The translations under genes were made by a program, and so were the position numbers. From Oenanthe sinensis (lineage: Eukaryota; Streptophyta; Magnoliopsida; Apiales; Apiaceae): a DNA stretch of 64,000 bases. Positions 1 to 13,300 of this stretch are shown here, piece after piece. The notes under the pieces were generated by a model. It ran no database searches, had not been told where the DNA came from, and was given only the letters and a program-made list of their open reading frames with translations. Within the stretch, counting starts at the first letter, position 1. Each line of letters starts with the position of its first letter. The stretch lies in assembly GCA_028671895.1 (NCBI GenBank), contig CM053795.1, positions 7,213,501-7,277,500 on the forward strand. The letters run 5' to 3'.

Positions 1-624
1 CTCATTGTTGCATTTGATTTTGATTTTAGTTGTATTAGGTTGCATTCGTTGTAAAATCGTATTTTTGCAAAAAAATAAATAAATTAAAATTATATTTTAT
101 AAAATAAAAAATAAAAAGAACGAATTTTTGCACAAAAAAATAATAAAAAGTTTGATATTTTTAAAAAAAAATCCTATTTTTTATCACTCAAATAAATATC
201 AGCTTAATTTTTTTATTTTTTACTTAAATATTTAAAAAAATTATTTTTTATCTTAAATAATCTTTTTTCATTCTCAAAGGGTTCTTAATGACACTGTCTT
301 TTGATAGGGTATCTTCTTTTAGTTTTCTTAGTTCTTAATGGCTCCTCTTTACATTTGTTTTTCTGAAATTAAAATTTAATTGTTTTCAATTAGAATATAT
401 ATTCCATATCAATACAAATAAAATTTTATCTTCCATTTAATTTTGTTTATAATTCAGTTTAACTGTGATTTGATTTAAATTTAAATTTTATTTTCATCAA
501 TTGTGATTTTAGTTTAAATTTCAATTTTAATACATTTGTATTTCCCTTCTGTTTGTGTTTACAATTAATGCTCAAATGCACGTCCTTCTCTTTTTAATAC
601 TACAATTGGCAATATAAATATTAT

Positions 625-660
<36 letters not shown>

Positions 661-2576
661 TGTTAGTCTATGTGAAATATGGCTCTTTTTATACATATTT
701 AATAATTTAATATAAATATAAATATTTTTTATTAATTTTTAATTGTTTAAATTAAAATTATTTATTTTTATTAATATTCTAAAACTAATAATATGAATAA
801 TAAATTCTAATATCCAAGCCTCTCATTACTTCGTTAGTATCATTAAAAATAATAATATAGAAGTTAAATCTTAATATGTATTGATAAGATTGGAACATTT
901 AATTTACACTTAATATCTTTAGAGTTATAAAAATAAAATTTAAATATATTATTAATAAATATTAAATCCTTAAACTTTAATAGTATTTTGAATAAAATAT
1001 ATTTTATGCTTATTGTATATATAATAATATATAATATATAAGTATTTATTAGAAATAATGATATACATTTATTAAATTTTAATATAAATATAAGTGTAAT
1101 ATCTTTATTGCAGTTAAGGTAATTTCTAAGTTTCTATTACATCTTAATCTTGATAGATTAATAGTGTTCTTTTAGAAGACCAAAAAGAATATAATATTAT
1201 CCAAATCTTAGATATTGAAAGATGTATTGTAATGTAGGTTAAACAAGTCTTTATTTTCAACATCTTAATGGCTAAAACTCTTTTTAAGTAAATACTAATT
1301 TTAATAGTTTTTATTTTTGTTTGAAAATATGTAACATTAATTTAATAGACTAATTTAATGATACGTACTATGGTATTGTAATATAGTGATACTGACATAT
1401 AATGCATTGAACCTTGAGTTTTATATTAATTAACTTTTCAAAATTATTGATAATTTATAAGCTATACAAATACAAATTTTATTTGAGCTTGCCTGAATCA
1501 AATAAAATCAAACCAATCTCGACCTACACAAGTAATTGAATGGGTATAAATTTCGGCTTGGACTCGTTTATTAACTAAATAGATTTTTATGTTTAAACTT
1601 GAATTCACTTAATAAATAAATAGAGTTGAATTTAAATTTTGTTCACAAAATATATTATTCATTTATTTCCTACTAACGACTAATGACTAAAAGTTGTATA
1701 TGATTCCACTGAAAATGATTTTTAATATAGGAATAGTAAAAACAATTATTCAGCAATCTTATACAAATTATACATAAGTTTTGTACACTAAAAAAAGTGT
1801 AGAACAAGATTGATAAAAATTATTTTGATAGAAAGAAACGCATTGTGTAACTAATTAAATCTTATAATATGATTAAATACAAATTAATTTTAATAATAAA
1901 TTTTAATTTTTCTCTAATTCAACACATGGATCTGTCATTTGTTACCTACAAATATATAAGAAAATGCAATTGGTTTCAGGTTTTAGTTTAGGACACAATA
2001 AGTACTAGGAATTATTTAATTGTAAATCTGGTCAAAAACTCACACAATTAGATATAACATAATGTGTACGCAAGTATCACACATTTGTATGATGTATCAC
2101 CTGACCATCCGTAGGGGGGCACAAAATCATAGTGAATCCTCAAAAAAGCCAAAACTACTTATTTAATCAAACACATTTTAATAAACAGTATTTTGCATGA
2201 TATGAGAGAGAGAGTACTGGAAAAAAGAACAGAAATAATCATGGCTAGCTCGATCTAGTGGAAAACTGTTGTTTTTTTAGGGTGATTTATTTTATGTACT
2301 ACGCGCATCTATTAAATAATTTTAAAATAAATTTGTCGATAATTTCACAAATCAAATATTAATACGGTACTTAGATATCAGTTAGTTAACTAGCTAGCTA
2401 GGGTTATTGGTTTGTGTACTATTAGGGTTATAAATCACCAAGAAATTTAGAACTTTAGTTGAAATTCATTATTCATCATAAGTGGAAATTGAAGAGTAAC
2501 TATATATTCATAGGCGGTAGTGAAATTTACCATGATGTTGGGGAGAAATGAAGCTGATGAACTGCAGGTAGTTTTT
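1..2576. other. Gene-free AT-rich intergenic DNA
   Basis: I see no open frame with codon-like composition and no splice-linked exons here. The stretch is strongly AT-rich with many A/T homopolymers, a TA microsatellite near 630-656 and a short GA run near 2206-2214. The end nearest 2576 would contain the 3' UTR of the minus-strand ALOG gene. Confidence 0.6.
630..656. repeat. (TA)n microsatellite
   Basis: An uninterrupted run of alternating T and A follows an ATT run in AT-rich intergenic DNA. Confidence 0.9.
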
Positions 2577-3122
2577 TTAAGTGGATTGCTTAGAAAGCTT
2601 AAATTGTTGATCATTTGTTTTACTGGGAATAAGCTTCCGCTTCTTCTTCTTCTTGTATGCAATTCCTCTAGCCTTAGCTTGACAATCCTTGATTTCACGT
2701 AAATAAACCCGAATAGCTCCATTCCCAAATGGATTATTGTCCGGTGATCCTCCGTTCTCTTCGTAGGCAGCTCTGAGCCTTCCAATCAGTGCATCAAGGC
2801 TTCCCCAAGCTTGCCTAAGAGGACAAGTACAAGGAGCTGGAGGGTCTGGTTGACCATAAAAAAAACACCCGAGTAAGTGAACCTTTGTCTTTCCAAACTG
2901 ATCTAGGTACCTAAGGAACTCGAGTACATGGTTGCAGTTACACTGTGATAGTAATACCGGTGGCCTTTGATTCTTCAAGTACTGCCCAAAAGTATTCCAA
3001 TCTCGACGTTTTTGTGACTCGTATCGACTCAAAGGAGCTGGAGCTGATACGATTTCTTGATTTTGTTCCAATCGTGTTGAGGATCCTTCCGCAAAATCTT
3101 TAGGGGTTTTTTCAGTTGACAT
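2577..3122 (-). CDS. ALOG domain protein (LIGHT-DEPENDENT SHORT HYPOCOTYLS / G1-like family)
   Basis: Single-exon gene of 181 residues. The ALOG domain spans about residues 33-158, starting at SRYESQKRRDWNTFGQYL and containing the family's zinc-ribbon-like insert (HLLGCFFYGQ...CTCPLRQAWGSLD, about 82-109) and the conserved ending AIRVYLREIKDCQAKARGIAY. A lysine-rich nuclear localisation signal (KKKKKRK, about 157-163) follows directly. ALOG proteins are plant-specific nuclear DNA-binding regulators of light responses, meristem activity and boundary or inflorescence architecture. The length, lack of introns and short variable ends are normal for the family. I chose the first ATG because it begins a typical low-complexity leader. 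I cannot say which LSH member it is, because the variable tails carry the discriminating signal. Confidence 0.95.
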   Translation of the reverse strand: MSTEKTPKDFAEGSSTRLEQNQEIVSAPAPLSRYESQKRRDWNTFGQYLKNQRPPVLLSQCNCNHVLEFLRYLDQFGKTKVHLLGCFFYGQPDPPAPCTCPLRQAWGSLDALIGRLRAAYEENGGSPDNNPFGNGAIRVYLREIKDCQAKARGIAYKKKKKRKLIPSKTNDQQFKLSKQST

Positions 3123-5030
3123 AATTAATTAGTTCTTGTGAAGAATTAAATTCGATTTTGAAAATAGGGCAAGAAAAAACAACAGGCGGCGGTGAAGAAG
3201 GCGAAAGAAAAGATGAAGTGTTGGTGAAGTGCATGGAAAAAGATGAATATCACATCTTGAGTCTATTTGAGCCATTTCATTCATGGGCCCTATATGTAAG
3301 TGCTTTTATTCCTTGCTCTCTTTATTTTTTCAGTACTCTTATATATGTCTTCAATTTTTCTTGCCTTTAAATGACACAATATATATATATAACCACTATC
3401 TTTTACAACTTTTAATATTGTCCCTTGAGTAGGGTATCCGCTATATATAAAAAAAAAACAATTACAATGATTTTCAGTTGACATCATACTGGCTCTTGTG
3501 ATACAGCCACTCATTGGAATCTTTAATAATTAACTCACAGTTGATTAATTAGTTTATACATGATCATATATAAATTCTCCCTAATTACATGCATGTGTGT
3601 GTTCCAAAAAAATTATTGAATTTCTGCCATCCCATCCAAATCAAAATTAATTTAGGAAAATATTATTTCCAGAATAATTTTCAAAGCATGCATATATAGT
3701 TGTGTTTTCTCTTTTGACAAACAAAAAATCTACAATTCTAATACAAATTGTTCTGAAATTAAAAAATGTACTCTGAAAATAACATTTCCCATTAAAACTT
3801 ACTCAAGATTACAATATATAACCATCATAATGTATTTATAACAAGAGACTATTAATATAAAATGGTTTAAATCATAGATGATGCCTTTCTCTAACTGGCT
3901 TTCCAATGTTTACTATACATGGCTAAAAAGAGTGAAAGATCATTAGATATCCATAAAGATATGCTTGAAAAAATATAAGCTCAAAAACAAACATTGACTG
4001 CATGTACTGTACATGCATGGAGCGACAAAATATTTATGATTCTTCCACATGCTGCCCTTGGTATTACCTGTTAATCTGTTACTATGATAGGTTCCTTACC
4101 CAACTACTGTGAGGGACTGGTGTGATTGTTAGGTTTTTTCATTTTTGGGTCAACTAGTGTGAGGGTACTGGTGTGAAATTAATTTGAATTGCAGCAACTG
4201 TTCTCTCGCATATAGAAAGTTCAGAGATCTGGGGTCCCACATTGATTTAATTATTTGTTTTAATTAGCAAACGCGTTGGTGGTTTAGAGGTAAAATCTCT
4301 GGCCTAAGCAAGTGTCGGTAGAATATAATAAATTAATCCTCATATCACCAAGCAATGGATCGAATGGAGAAAGGTAGAAGACCACAATTAAGATGCACCA
4401 ATAGTATATGCGCAACAAGTGATGAGTTTTAAAACATTAAACTTATTGTAATCACCTTTAATTAACTTTGTTATGAAAAGGTTTTCCGCACTAATTACTA
4501 GGCAACTGAAATAGTATTTGTTTAGATTGTAAAAAAAAAAAAGGCCAGATACATCTAAACGCATGTCTGTGTAGAAAAGATCGAAGAATATTATGCTTAA
4601 TAATAAGATTGAGTCTGTAAAAAAAAATTAATAATAAGATTGAGAGCCTGAGAGGCAATATGAGATGAATGGAGCTAGCTGGCCTATGATTCAAAATTAC
4701 TTGGCAATGTCTTTGCTGATGGGTCCGACCTATCAGTGTTGAGTCTTTGCCCCATAATGCTGTTCCGGGTACAACTTTGGACAGTACCTTTAGTTTTTTG
4801 TTTTTATTTTTTTTCACTACAAAAAAACTGGAGTTGTTTTTTTTAAAAGAAAATTTATAACCCTTGAAATGCTGTGTGTAGAACTACACACATACATAAT
4901 AATGCACTCAATTGTCCAAGCATTAACCTGGTAGATTTGATCTCCTGTAATCATGATATACCTTTTTCTCCACAAAAGTTTATTCCTTGGCTCATCATTT
5001 ATTTCGAATAACTCATTTTAATAATATTAT

Positions 5031-5226
5031 AGCTTGTTTGCGAACATAAATTTCATTTAAAATTCTAAATTTGATCAAATGTATCATTTTGAGTAATAAT
5101 AGTAATTTCGATTTAGATTTAATTTGAATTCCAAAATATTCAAATATTATTACAAATATGAGAATTTGAAATAACAATTCAAATTATACCATTTAAAATA
5201 AAATTCAAATTCTCAAACGCAATCTT
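5031..5226. mobile_element. Small MITE, same family as 41534-41743
   Basis: The ends form an imperfect terminal inverted repeat: AGCTTGTTTGCGAACATAAA on the left against the reverse complement of CAAATTCTCAAACGCAATCT on the right. The interior, including CAAATATTATTACAAATATG and GAGAATTTGAAATAAC, matches the reverse complement of the element at 41534-41743. The GTTTG-type ends resemble hAT-like MITEs, but I could not define a target duplication. Confidence 0.6.
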
Positions 5227-5474
5227 ATGAAATTAGTATCAAAATCAAAGCAGTCGGTATCCTTAACTATGCATGCAGTGAGGCAACTTTTTATACAATA
5301 AAAGTTATGTTATAATTCAAAAGAAGATCGAAAATGTGAGAAATTAAATTAATAGTTTTTGTGACGGGGAAAGAATTTTTATATCACTTGATTAAACTTC
5401 TAGACACCCTTAATTATTTTCATCTCAGTATTAATTCTTATTAATATTTCAATTTATGAGAGAAACTGAACCTA

Positions 5475-5992
5475 AGAGCATCTCCAATATTTCATACATG
5501 TTAGTTAAAAAATTAGTATGACATTTTATTTTAGCTAATATTATTATTTTTATCTTTTTCAACTCTCTCACCCCTTATCTAAAAATTTAGATAACGGATT
5601 TTATATTTTCTATATTTAACTAGTATCTATAATTTTTGCATAAGATGTATAAGTGACATACCATCCTAAAATCATCAATCATTGATATTTTTAATATATA
5701 GTTAATTATTTTACATAATATTATTGGAGTATATCTTTATATAACAAATTTTACATAATCAATATTTTATAGTAGGGAAAAATGTATCTAAAGTTAATTT
5801 TAGATAACTTACCTAAAGTTACTAGTATTTTGAGTATAAAAAGTGGATGACATTTTTGTAATAATAGAATCTGCCTCCTTATGTTTACAAAAATAACTTT
5901 GATATTATATTATAGTAGATTTTAACTTTAGATAGTTATCTAAAGATAACTCTAGGATACCTAATTAATTTAGATAACTTCCTTGGAAATGC
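5475..5992. mobile_element. Possible MITE with GAGCATCTCC-type ends
   Basis: The left end reads AGAGCATCTCCAATATTT and the right end reads CCTTGGAAATGCTCT, which are imperfect inverted copies. An internal inverted pair (AGATAACTTACCTAAAGTTA against TTAACTTTAGATAGTTATCT) strengthens the case. This end motif is typical of PIF/Harbinger (Tourist-like) MITEs. The expected TTA target duplication is not clean here. Confidence 0.4.
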
Positions 5993-7361
5993 TCTGAAAA
6001 GAGATAGTATCACTAAATTAATAGAATATGGAATATTCTTTATTTGATCTCCTAATTAAATGTATCCGCCTGTTATTAAGATTTTTATCTTTCTTAATAA
6101 TTATTTAATAACTGAGAAATTAAATGGTAACTATTTTATTTATGTGAATATATCATATTCATTTTTGTGGACATCTTGAAATCAAAATGATAATGTATTT
6201 GAAAGATTGTTACTGCACTATTTATTTACACTTTCTTTATTCTGTATTTCAATATTTCAAAAAGCGTGAGCTGCTTCTTTAATACTCCGTATATTTATCC
6301 TATAGTTTGTTTAATACTATTGCAACAACAAAAGTTAAAGATATAATGATGGAGTAATATAGTGTGTGCTGTCTACGATATCACATGTTCCTTTACCATT
6401 AAATAAACGAAGCCCGTACATCTATAATGCATTATTTAATTTGAATTTTGAAATGTAACACCAATGACAAATAAAAAAACATCACATCAAATGAATATAA
6501 GCATTTATCCTTTCTTTCTTAGTTGGTGGATGATCGTGGTTGTGTTGGCGAAATAGAGTACAAGAAGCTTCCATACTAAATTGTGTATGACGTCCCTAAA
6601 TTTGATTCTTGAGTTTAAATTAAAAGAATATAGATATTCTAGATTATAAATTTGTAGTACGACAGATTAGTTCTATTTTGTTAATAATATGCAGTATATA
6701 CGATTTGTTTGTCACGGACAAGGCTTAGCACCTATAATCCCATTCTCATATATTATTATTAAACTTATAAGATTACGGGGGGAAAAAGATTGTCTTGTAA
6801 ATTAAATATAGCAAGAAACTAATTCCAGGCAAAATTACATCTTTACTGTATAATATAACATAGCCCCGCTTCATTGTCGCTTTGATGGGGGGAAAAACAT
6901 CTTTAACAAGCCCAGAAACTCGGACTTTAAAAGCTCATTAATTTATCAAACATTTTCCAGAGTTTAGTCCATCGTATTACCAAAGTAAATTCAATTGTGA
7001 AATATTCAAGCATTTATACGTCCATCCTAAGAGAATAAATTAAATTAATCACCACATACATTACAATACACAACTCAAAGGCCATCCTTTCCTCAACTAC
7101 AGAACATAACTAAACTGATACTTTCCCTAGCCATCACAATAGCTGGCTATAGTACACGAGTAACAACATATAACATTCACCGCACACATCTAACGGCCAA
7201 CTGCTAGTTCCCTATGACACATTGCTAGTTATATACATACAACTCTCTTGACTTCACTTTTGGAGTACAGGAAGATACTACAATGTAGTCTCGGGCGATA
7301 AATTCTCACCTACAGGACCCGGGATTTCACATAAAAACTGTTGTAAAAAAATTGATCAATT

Positions 7362-10300
7362 TCAAATATATGCAAGTGAATTCCTATCAAGTTTAGGCTG
7401 TGGACGCCCTCTGGTAGGAGTTGGCGGTCTTTGAATGTTTAGTTCCTGCAAAAGTGATACATATTGATAATATAAATAATCAAGCAGAACAAAGCCTTGT
7501 ATCCCCCCGTTTCTTGTGCATTGGGTTTTTATTTGCTGAAAGCAGCAAAAAAATCAAATAGATACATAATATGCCACATAAACTTTACCTGCATCCATGT
7601 GTCATCCATTCCCCTTTCTGGAGATGTCTCTGGTGAATGCATGATAGGTGGCAAAGGATGAATTAATTTCGGCACAATCATCAACCCTCTACCAACTACC
7701 AGTATAGCTCCAGCATTATTGGCTGTGCCTGCATGCATATTTTAATTCAGAAACAAACTTGGCATCTAGTCATAAAAAAATAAAAAATAAAACACTTGCC
7801 ACAATAGTTTGTCGCAGAGAAAAGAGTGATCAACTGTCCCTGAGCAAACCGTTCAAAACCATCCATAACACATTCATGTGCTCTTACTATTAGTTGTAAT
7901 TTGTTTCTCTTACAGAATTCTGTGACCCTATCAGGCTGCAAGAAGAGACAATGCATATGTGTGTTACACTATTAGACACTGCAGAAAAAAAATGCATTGT
8001 TCACTAGATATCAGACACATTTATAAAGAAAAGATATTTTAAAGGAACCTGGCACATCATCTATTGTTTACGTATAGGTGTTGACTGTTGACAGGTACAT
8101 ATAATTTTAGTTTATTAATTTCTAGATCACTAGCTTGTAGAATTTATGATATATTTTAGTAAATAAAAAAATTATGCATCTGGCACTTCAAAGCAGTCAG
8201 GAAATATTTTACCCATACTGACAGATAAAGATATCGAACCACTAGTGTGTTTCCTAGTTGTAAGAAAATAACGGCACACATACCCCAAAGGTGACAAGGC
8301 CAGGCCCTCTGGGGTTGGGTCTTAAGCCTTCAACACTATCATTTTCTGTGGGATCGGACCTGCAAAACAATTGCGGGAGGGTAGAGGTCAACTTTATTTT
8401 AACACATAAAATGCGGCCAACAGCGCAGGCCAGTACCTCTAACAACCAAACGGTGAACCAGCTATAAAAAGCACCAATCATGCACATTTTGGGAGAAACA
8501 CCTACAGCAGTATATGAAGTGATAAACTAAAAAAACATACCACAACAAATCCATTAAGACTAGAGATCCAGCATCCATGGTTATGGGTCTTTTTAGGTTC
8601 TCTATCTGTTCTACCGAATGTATTGATCTCCCTATGCCTCCATGCATACAGATAATCTTCTTCTCGATAAGGGCAGCAAGTGGAAGATAGTTAAAAAGTT
8701 GATTGAACCGTGTCCATGCCCAAATTCCATCATTTTCACCCTGGAAATTCATTTACTATTAGAGCAACATAAATTAATTAAAAAAAATGATAGCCTACAC
8801 ATCATACCATTCTCTCTATGCATTCAAGACGAAAACCAAAGAGTGCATTTATATCCGCAGCCTCATGATTTCCACGTATTAAGTGAACATTCTCAGGATA
8901 CTCAATCTGAATATTATATCAAAGAGCAAATATCAAATGAGGTAGCACTGCAGAACGCAAATAAGTACTAGAATCATCAAGGTAGAAGCTTGCCTTCAAC
9001 GCAAGGAGCAGAGTGATGGTCTCCAAGCTGTGTTGTCCTCGATCAACATAATCCCCAAGAAACAAATAATCAATATAACTGAAACATAAAAGAACTGATG
9101 TTAACCAATAAGCACTATCTGACGAAGGATGACAAAGCTTGATATTTTAAATTTCATTATTTCATGCTTCTCAGAGCACTGATGACTGTAACATCCCTGT
9201 CCGGCCATCCCACATCGAAACAAGCAGGGCACTGTACAGAATACAAGCTCCAGTCTAACTACTAAGTCCACAACATATCATCATCATCTTTTGTGGGCTT
9301 GTGGATTACATAAGTTCATTGCATTTGGGCCACTGGACTTGAGCTTATATATAATGTGGATTTGGGATAGACTCGACCTTTTAACTTGGGCTCGGAGTTT
9401 GATCTAACCGCAGAAGAACCACTATCCCTAGGATTTACCAACCACAAAAAAGAAGAATTTGCATAGATTGTAACCCATAACAAGAGAAACAATTCTCAAT
9501 ATCCAACAATCAATCAAAGACTTTTTTGAAATAAAAGTTTACATCTCCTTATATAAAGAAGTAAGAGATACTTAACCAACAAATCCTTTTCTAACTATCT
9601 ACCACAATCTGTAATATTCCTAATAAATATATAACTATATAATTGAACTTTATTATAAATTACAATTATAGTAAGTTAATAATTCTCTCCTGTTAAAACA
9701 TACGACATACAGTATAAAAACTTGCATGAAGTTCACTTTTAAACCTACGTTATATCTCCCGCTGTAGAAGGATATCCATATTCATCAAATAATCGCATTA
9801 GATCCCCAAATTGTCCATGAAGGTCACCAAACAATTTGATGGGAGCTTTTAATTTCAAAACTGTAGGTTCATGCATAAATATTTGTTCAGCCGCATAACA
9901 AAGCTCACCCACTTCATAGGCATCTAGAAAAAATCCCCTATGAACAGGAGGTTTCCAATTTTGAGGCCTAAGCAATGTAGATATAACCTGTACAAGAGAG
10001 AATATGATTATACAAATAATACTATGAAAGACATCTTTTCTACAATAAAGAAGAAAGGAAAACACAGCAAATTACAATGTTGCTTACCTTTTTATGCAGA
10101 CCTTGGGGAGACTTCTGCCTTGTAAACTTTTTTGTAGGCTGTGACAGGTCATTATTCAACGGAACAATTCGCCTACTTTCATTCTCAAAGTGCTCCAAAG
10201 ATAACTGCCTTACCATTCCACCCAGGCTTCCTACAGTCTCTTTAGCAACAACCACCTGTAGAATCAGTAAAATCATAAATCTCTTAAGCTTTTACATAAA

Positions 10301-13300
10301 CAAAACTGTCTTTCAGATTCAAAATGCACAAGATTTATACAGCTCTAGGGTGCAGGCGAACATCTGCTTCAGTGTCACAACAATCTGAAGTGGTCTCGGC
10401 AGCTTGTGAGTTGTTATATGACACACTTGCTTCTTCAGGAGTATTAGATGAAGATTGTGCAGCTTGCCAGACGGCGTTAGCAGCCTCAGCTTCTGCAGCA
10501 GAAGCCTCAGCCAGTTTCGTCATAGAACTTTTATCCATGCTGGCAAAAATGAATATTTGTAATGATTAAAGAAATTGAATCAACATAAAGAATCATAGTA
10601 ATATTTGTAATTTTCAATTAGGACATCAAATTGGGTTGAGAAAACAAAACAATATACGTGATTCTTTTCAAGTTGATACAATCAATTGCTACTCCGAAAT
10701 AATCCCCACCCAATAGATCACATTGCTACCGCTCTTCAGTTTTTGATCTTATTAGAATTTACTTCAGAATCAGCTCAAACTTCCTTTAGTTTTCTTTTCA
10801 AAGAGCAAAAACATTATCTATCAAAGTTCCAAAATGGGACACGTACACCCACACAACTTGGAAGAATGAAGGAGAAGGACCGTAATTATAAAAAAAATTA
10901 TCTGATTCCAACCTAGGATTCCTATCTTTTTGAGAGATGGCAGATGATAACGGGAAGGATTTTTACAAGAGCCTAGGTGTAGAACACAAGGAAGGAGATG
11001 AAAATAAAGGATGAAGAAGAACAGTAAAGCGAGGATCTGCAGTTCCTGGATTTCAATTAAGGAAATTTTTCTAATAAACAAAGCCAATATACACGACACG
11101 AGTACAGAGATACCATATAAACTAATCAAGTATGATGAAGTATGAAAATAACGAAGTTAATCACAGAAATAAAATGTGAAGCAAATGGTAAAAAAAATGT
11201 AATAAAGTCTAGAACTGGTATGCAATAACTGTAACAACAAAATTTACCTCGAGCGACCAGAAGAACCAGAGCTACCTAGATTTCTAATTGAGGGCCTCTC
11301 AGAAATCGAAGCAGGAGAATTAAGGTCAGAATGAGCTGGTGAGTCCTCTGCAACTAGAAAATCATCTAACACCACATCTGTGCCATGAAAGGTAAAGGAT
11401 CTTGATATGTCAAAATAGAAGGGAAATGAAGCAAGCCTAACATCCAATTCTAAGCATCCTTAATCTGTGTAAATAGAAGTCAGCAAAGTAAAAGAGAATG
11501 TACTGGTGATAATCTTGAATTTGCACTCACTTTTCAAATACAGTTTCTGCACAAAATTTTATAACTGTGTCGAAAACTAATTGATAAACTGTGTCTTTGT
11601 TTTTTTATAACATGTAGATATGAGAAAAATATAGTACAAAGAGTATATAAATTTTGTGTGTGCATGCTTTCTGCATATTGTAAAAGTCATGCGAACAACA
11701 CTTGTAAAAGGTGATGCTGCAGGATAGAAGAATCAATCTATAATGTACAGCAGAGGGGCCATAGTTGTTTCAAGGGATTATAATCCCAGGGCTGTCACCT
11801 TATTTATTCTAAATTTAAAGGACTATAATCCCATAGAACTAGATTCAATCATTTTTTTGGTTCATTTTTTATGGGATTAAAATACATATTTAAAGGACTA
11901 TTATCCCATAGAACTAGATTCAATCATCTTTTGGGTTCATTCTTATGGGATTGTAATACCTTCTCTCACTAGATATTTTAATCCCGTAAGAAATATACTA
12001 AAAAATGATTAAAGTGCGGTTATATGGGATAATAGTCCCGGGACTATAATCCTTCAAAGAAAACATAGCGTTTTGGGAATAGACAATCCAACAATTGTAA
12101 GTCAACAGTCAATACCTCCTCTGAGTCCACCATAAACATATACTTGAGTATCAACAGATGCAGCAGCATGTCGACAGCGACGCAGGAGTTCTAAAGAAGG
12201 ATCTAGCTCAGCCTGCCCCTTGTTCGTCTGTGAAGAAGTTACCAATCCATTTCTATCCAACCAAACTCCAGCAGCAGTATCAAGTACTTCCATAACAGAA
12301 ATACCAATGAGAAGAGAATGCTTCAGGATTTACCAAAGTTCAAAATTCACAAGTACTGCAATTGCCATAGTGCTTACAACCTAATTCACAGATTACCTGC
12401 AACAGCTGCTTCACCATGAATTCCCCGCCCTCCCCTGACAGAACCCCCACTAACATGCAATCTAGCACCCACAAAGACCTAAACCAGTCATGCGAAGTAA
12501 ACTGGATTAGCGACAACTATTGTAGAGGAACTGAACTGCCATGCCAATATATCAAGTCTAATGCCAACGCCACATGAAACCTGATTACCAAAGTTTACCC
12601 CTCCAGACCTTCAACTAGAAAACATTATTTCCAAGAAACAAAACAAAAACTACAAAGAGAGGGGGAAGAAGAGAAAATGGAAAAGATGGCAAAGAAACTA
12701 GTGAAATGTTCTATCAACACTTACAGCAGCATGTTGATATCTTGATGAAGGAGAAACGCCAGGTGCAAGAGTCCATTCCCACTGGCCATTTTGATTTATG
12801 CGCAGTCCATAAGCATCATCTAGTGGCTGCAGGTGCACATACAAACGTACTAGGATCAAGTAATTACATAAAAACATGCATAATTTTATTTCAAATAAGA
12901 TTTACTGTATTACGAACCCACAAGCTGATTTGACAGAATAAGGCGGCTTAAGGTCGGTCAAATCTTTTCTTCTAATATTCAGAAACTTTGACAACTTAGT
13001 GGCTATATGATACCTTTTAATTTAAACTCCATGTAAATACTTAGGTACATCTTTTAAGAATATGTTTTTAACTTCACTTTTCTTTGTATTGCATATCTGC
13101 AAGACTCTTCCAAGTTCCATCTCATATCCCACTTCACTAATCCCGTTCCTTTTCGATACACTGATATCTATTCTCTTGAACATAGAGGAAGTACAGGCAA
13201 TTTCAAAGAGTAAGAAAGTACTATGGAAATGCAGATTCTACGGTGTGAGATATTTTTTCCATTACTTTATCGCTAGATTATATTAAAGTGGGATTCAAAA

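Larger units (their letters stand above)
3123..7361. other. Intergenic DNA between ALOG and BSL1
   Basis: No convincing coding exon was found. The part next to 3122 is the upstream region of the minus-strand ALOG gene, with a TATA-like run near 3380-3392. A near-duplicated phrase about CTAGTGTGAGGGTACTGGTGTG occurs near 4099-4175. Two MITE-like inverted repeats lie at about 5031-5226 and 5475-5992. The part next to 7361 is the 3' flank of BSL1. Confidence 0.5.

Noticed and set aside
4271..4366. tRNA-like phrase (GCGTTGGTGGTTTAGAGGTA) near a GGATCGAAT motif
   Set aside because: The A-box-like and B-box-like motifs are about 75 bases apart and no cloverleaf stems can be drawn.
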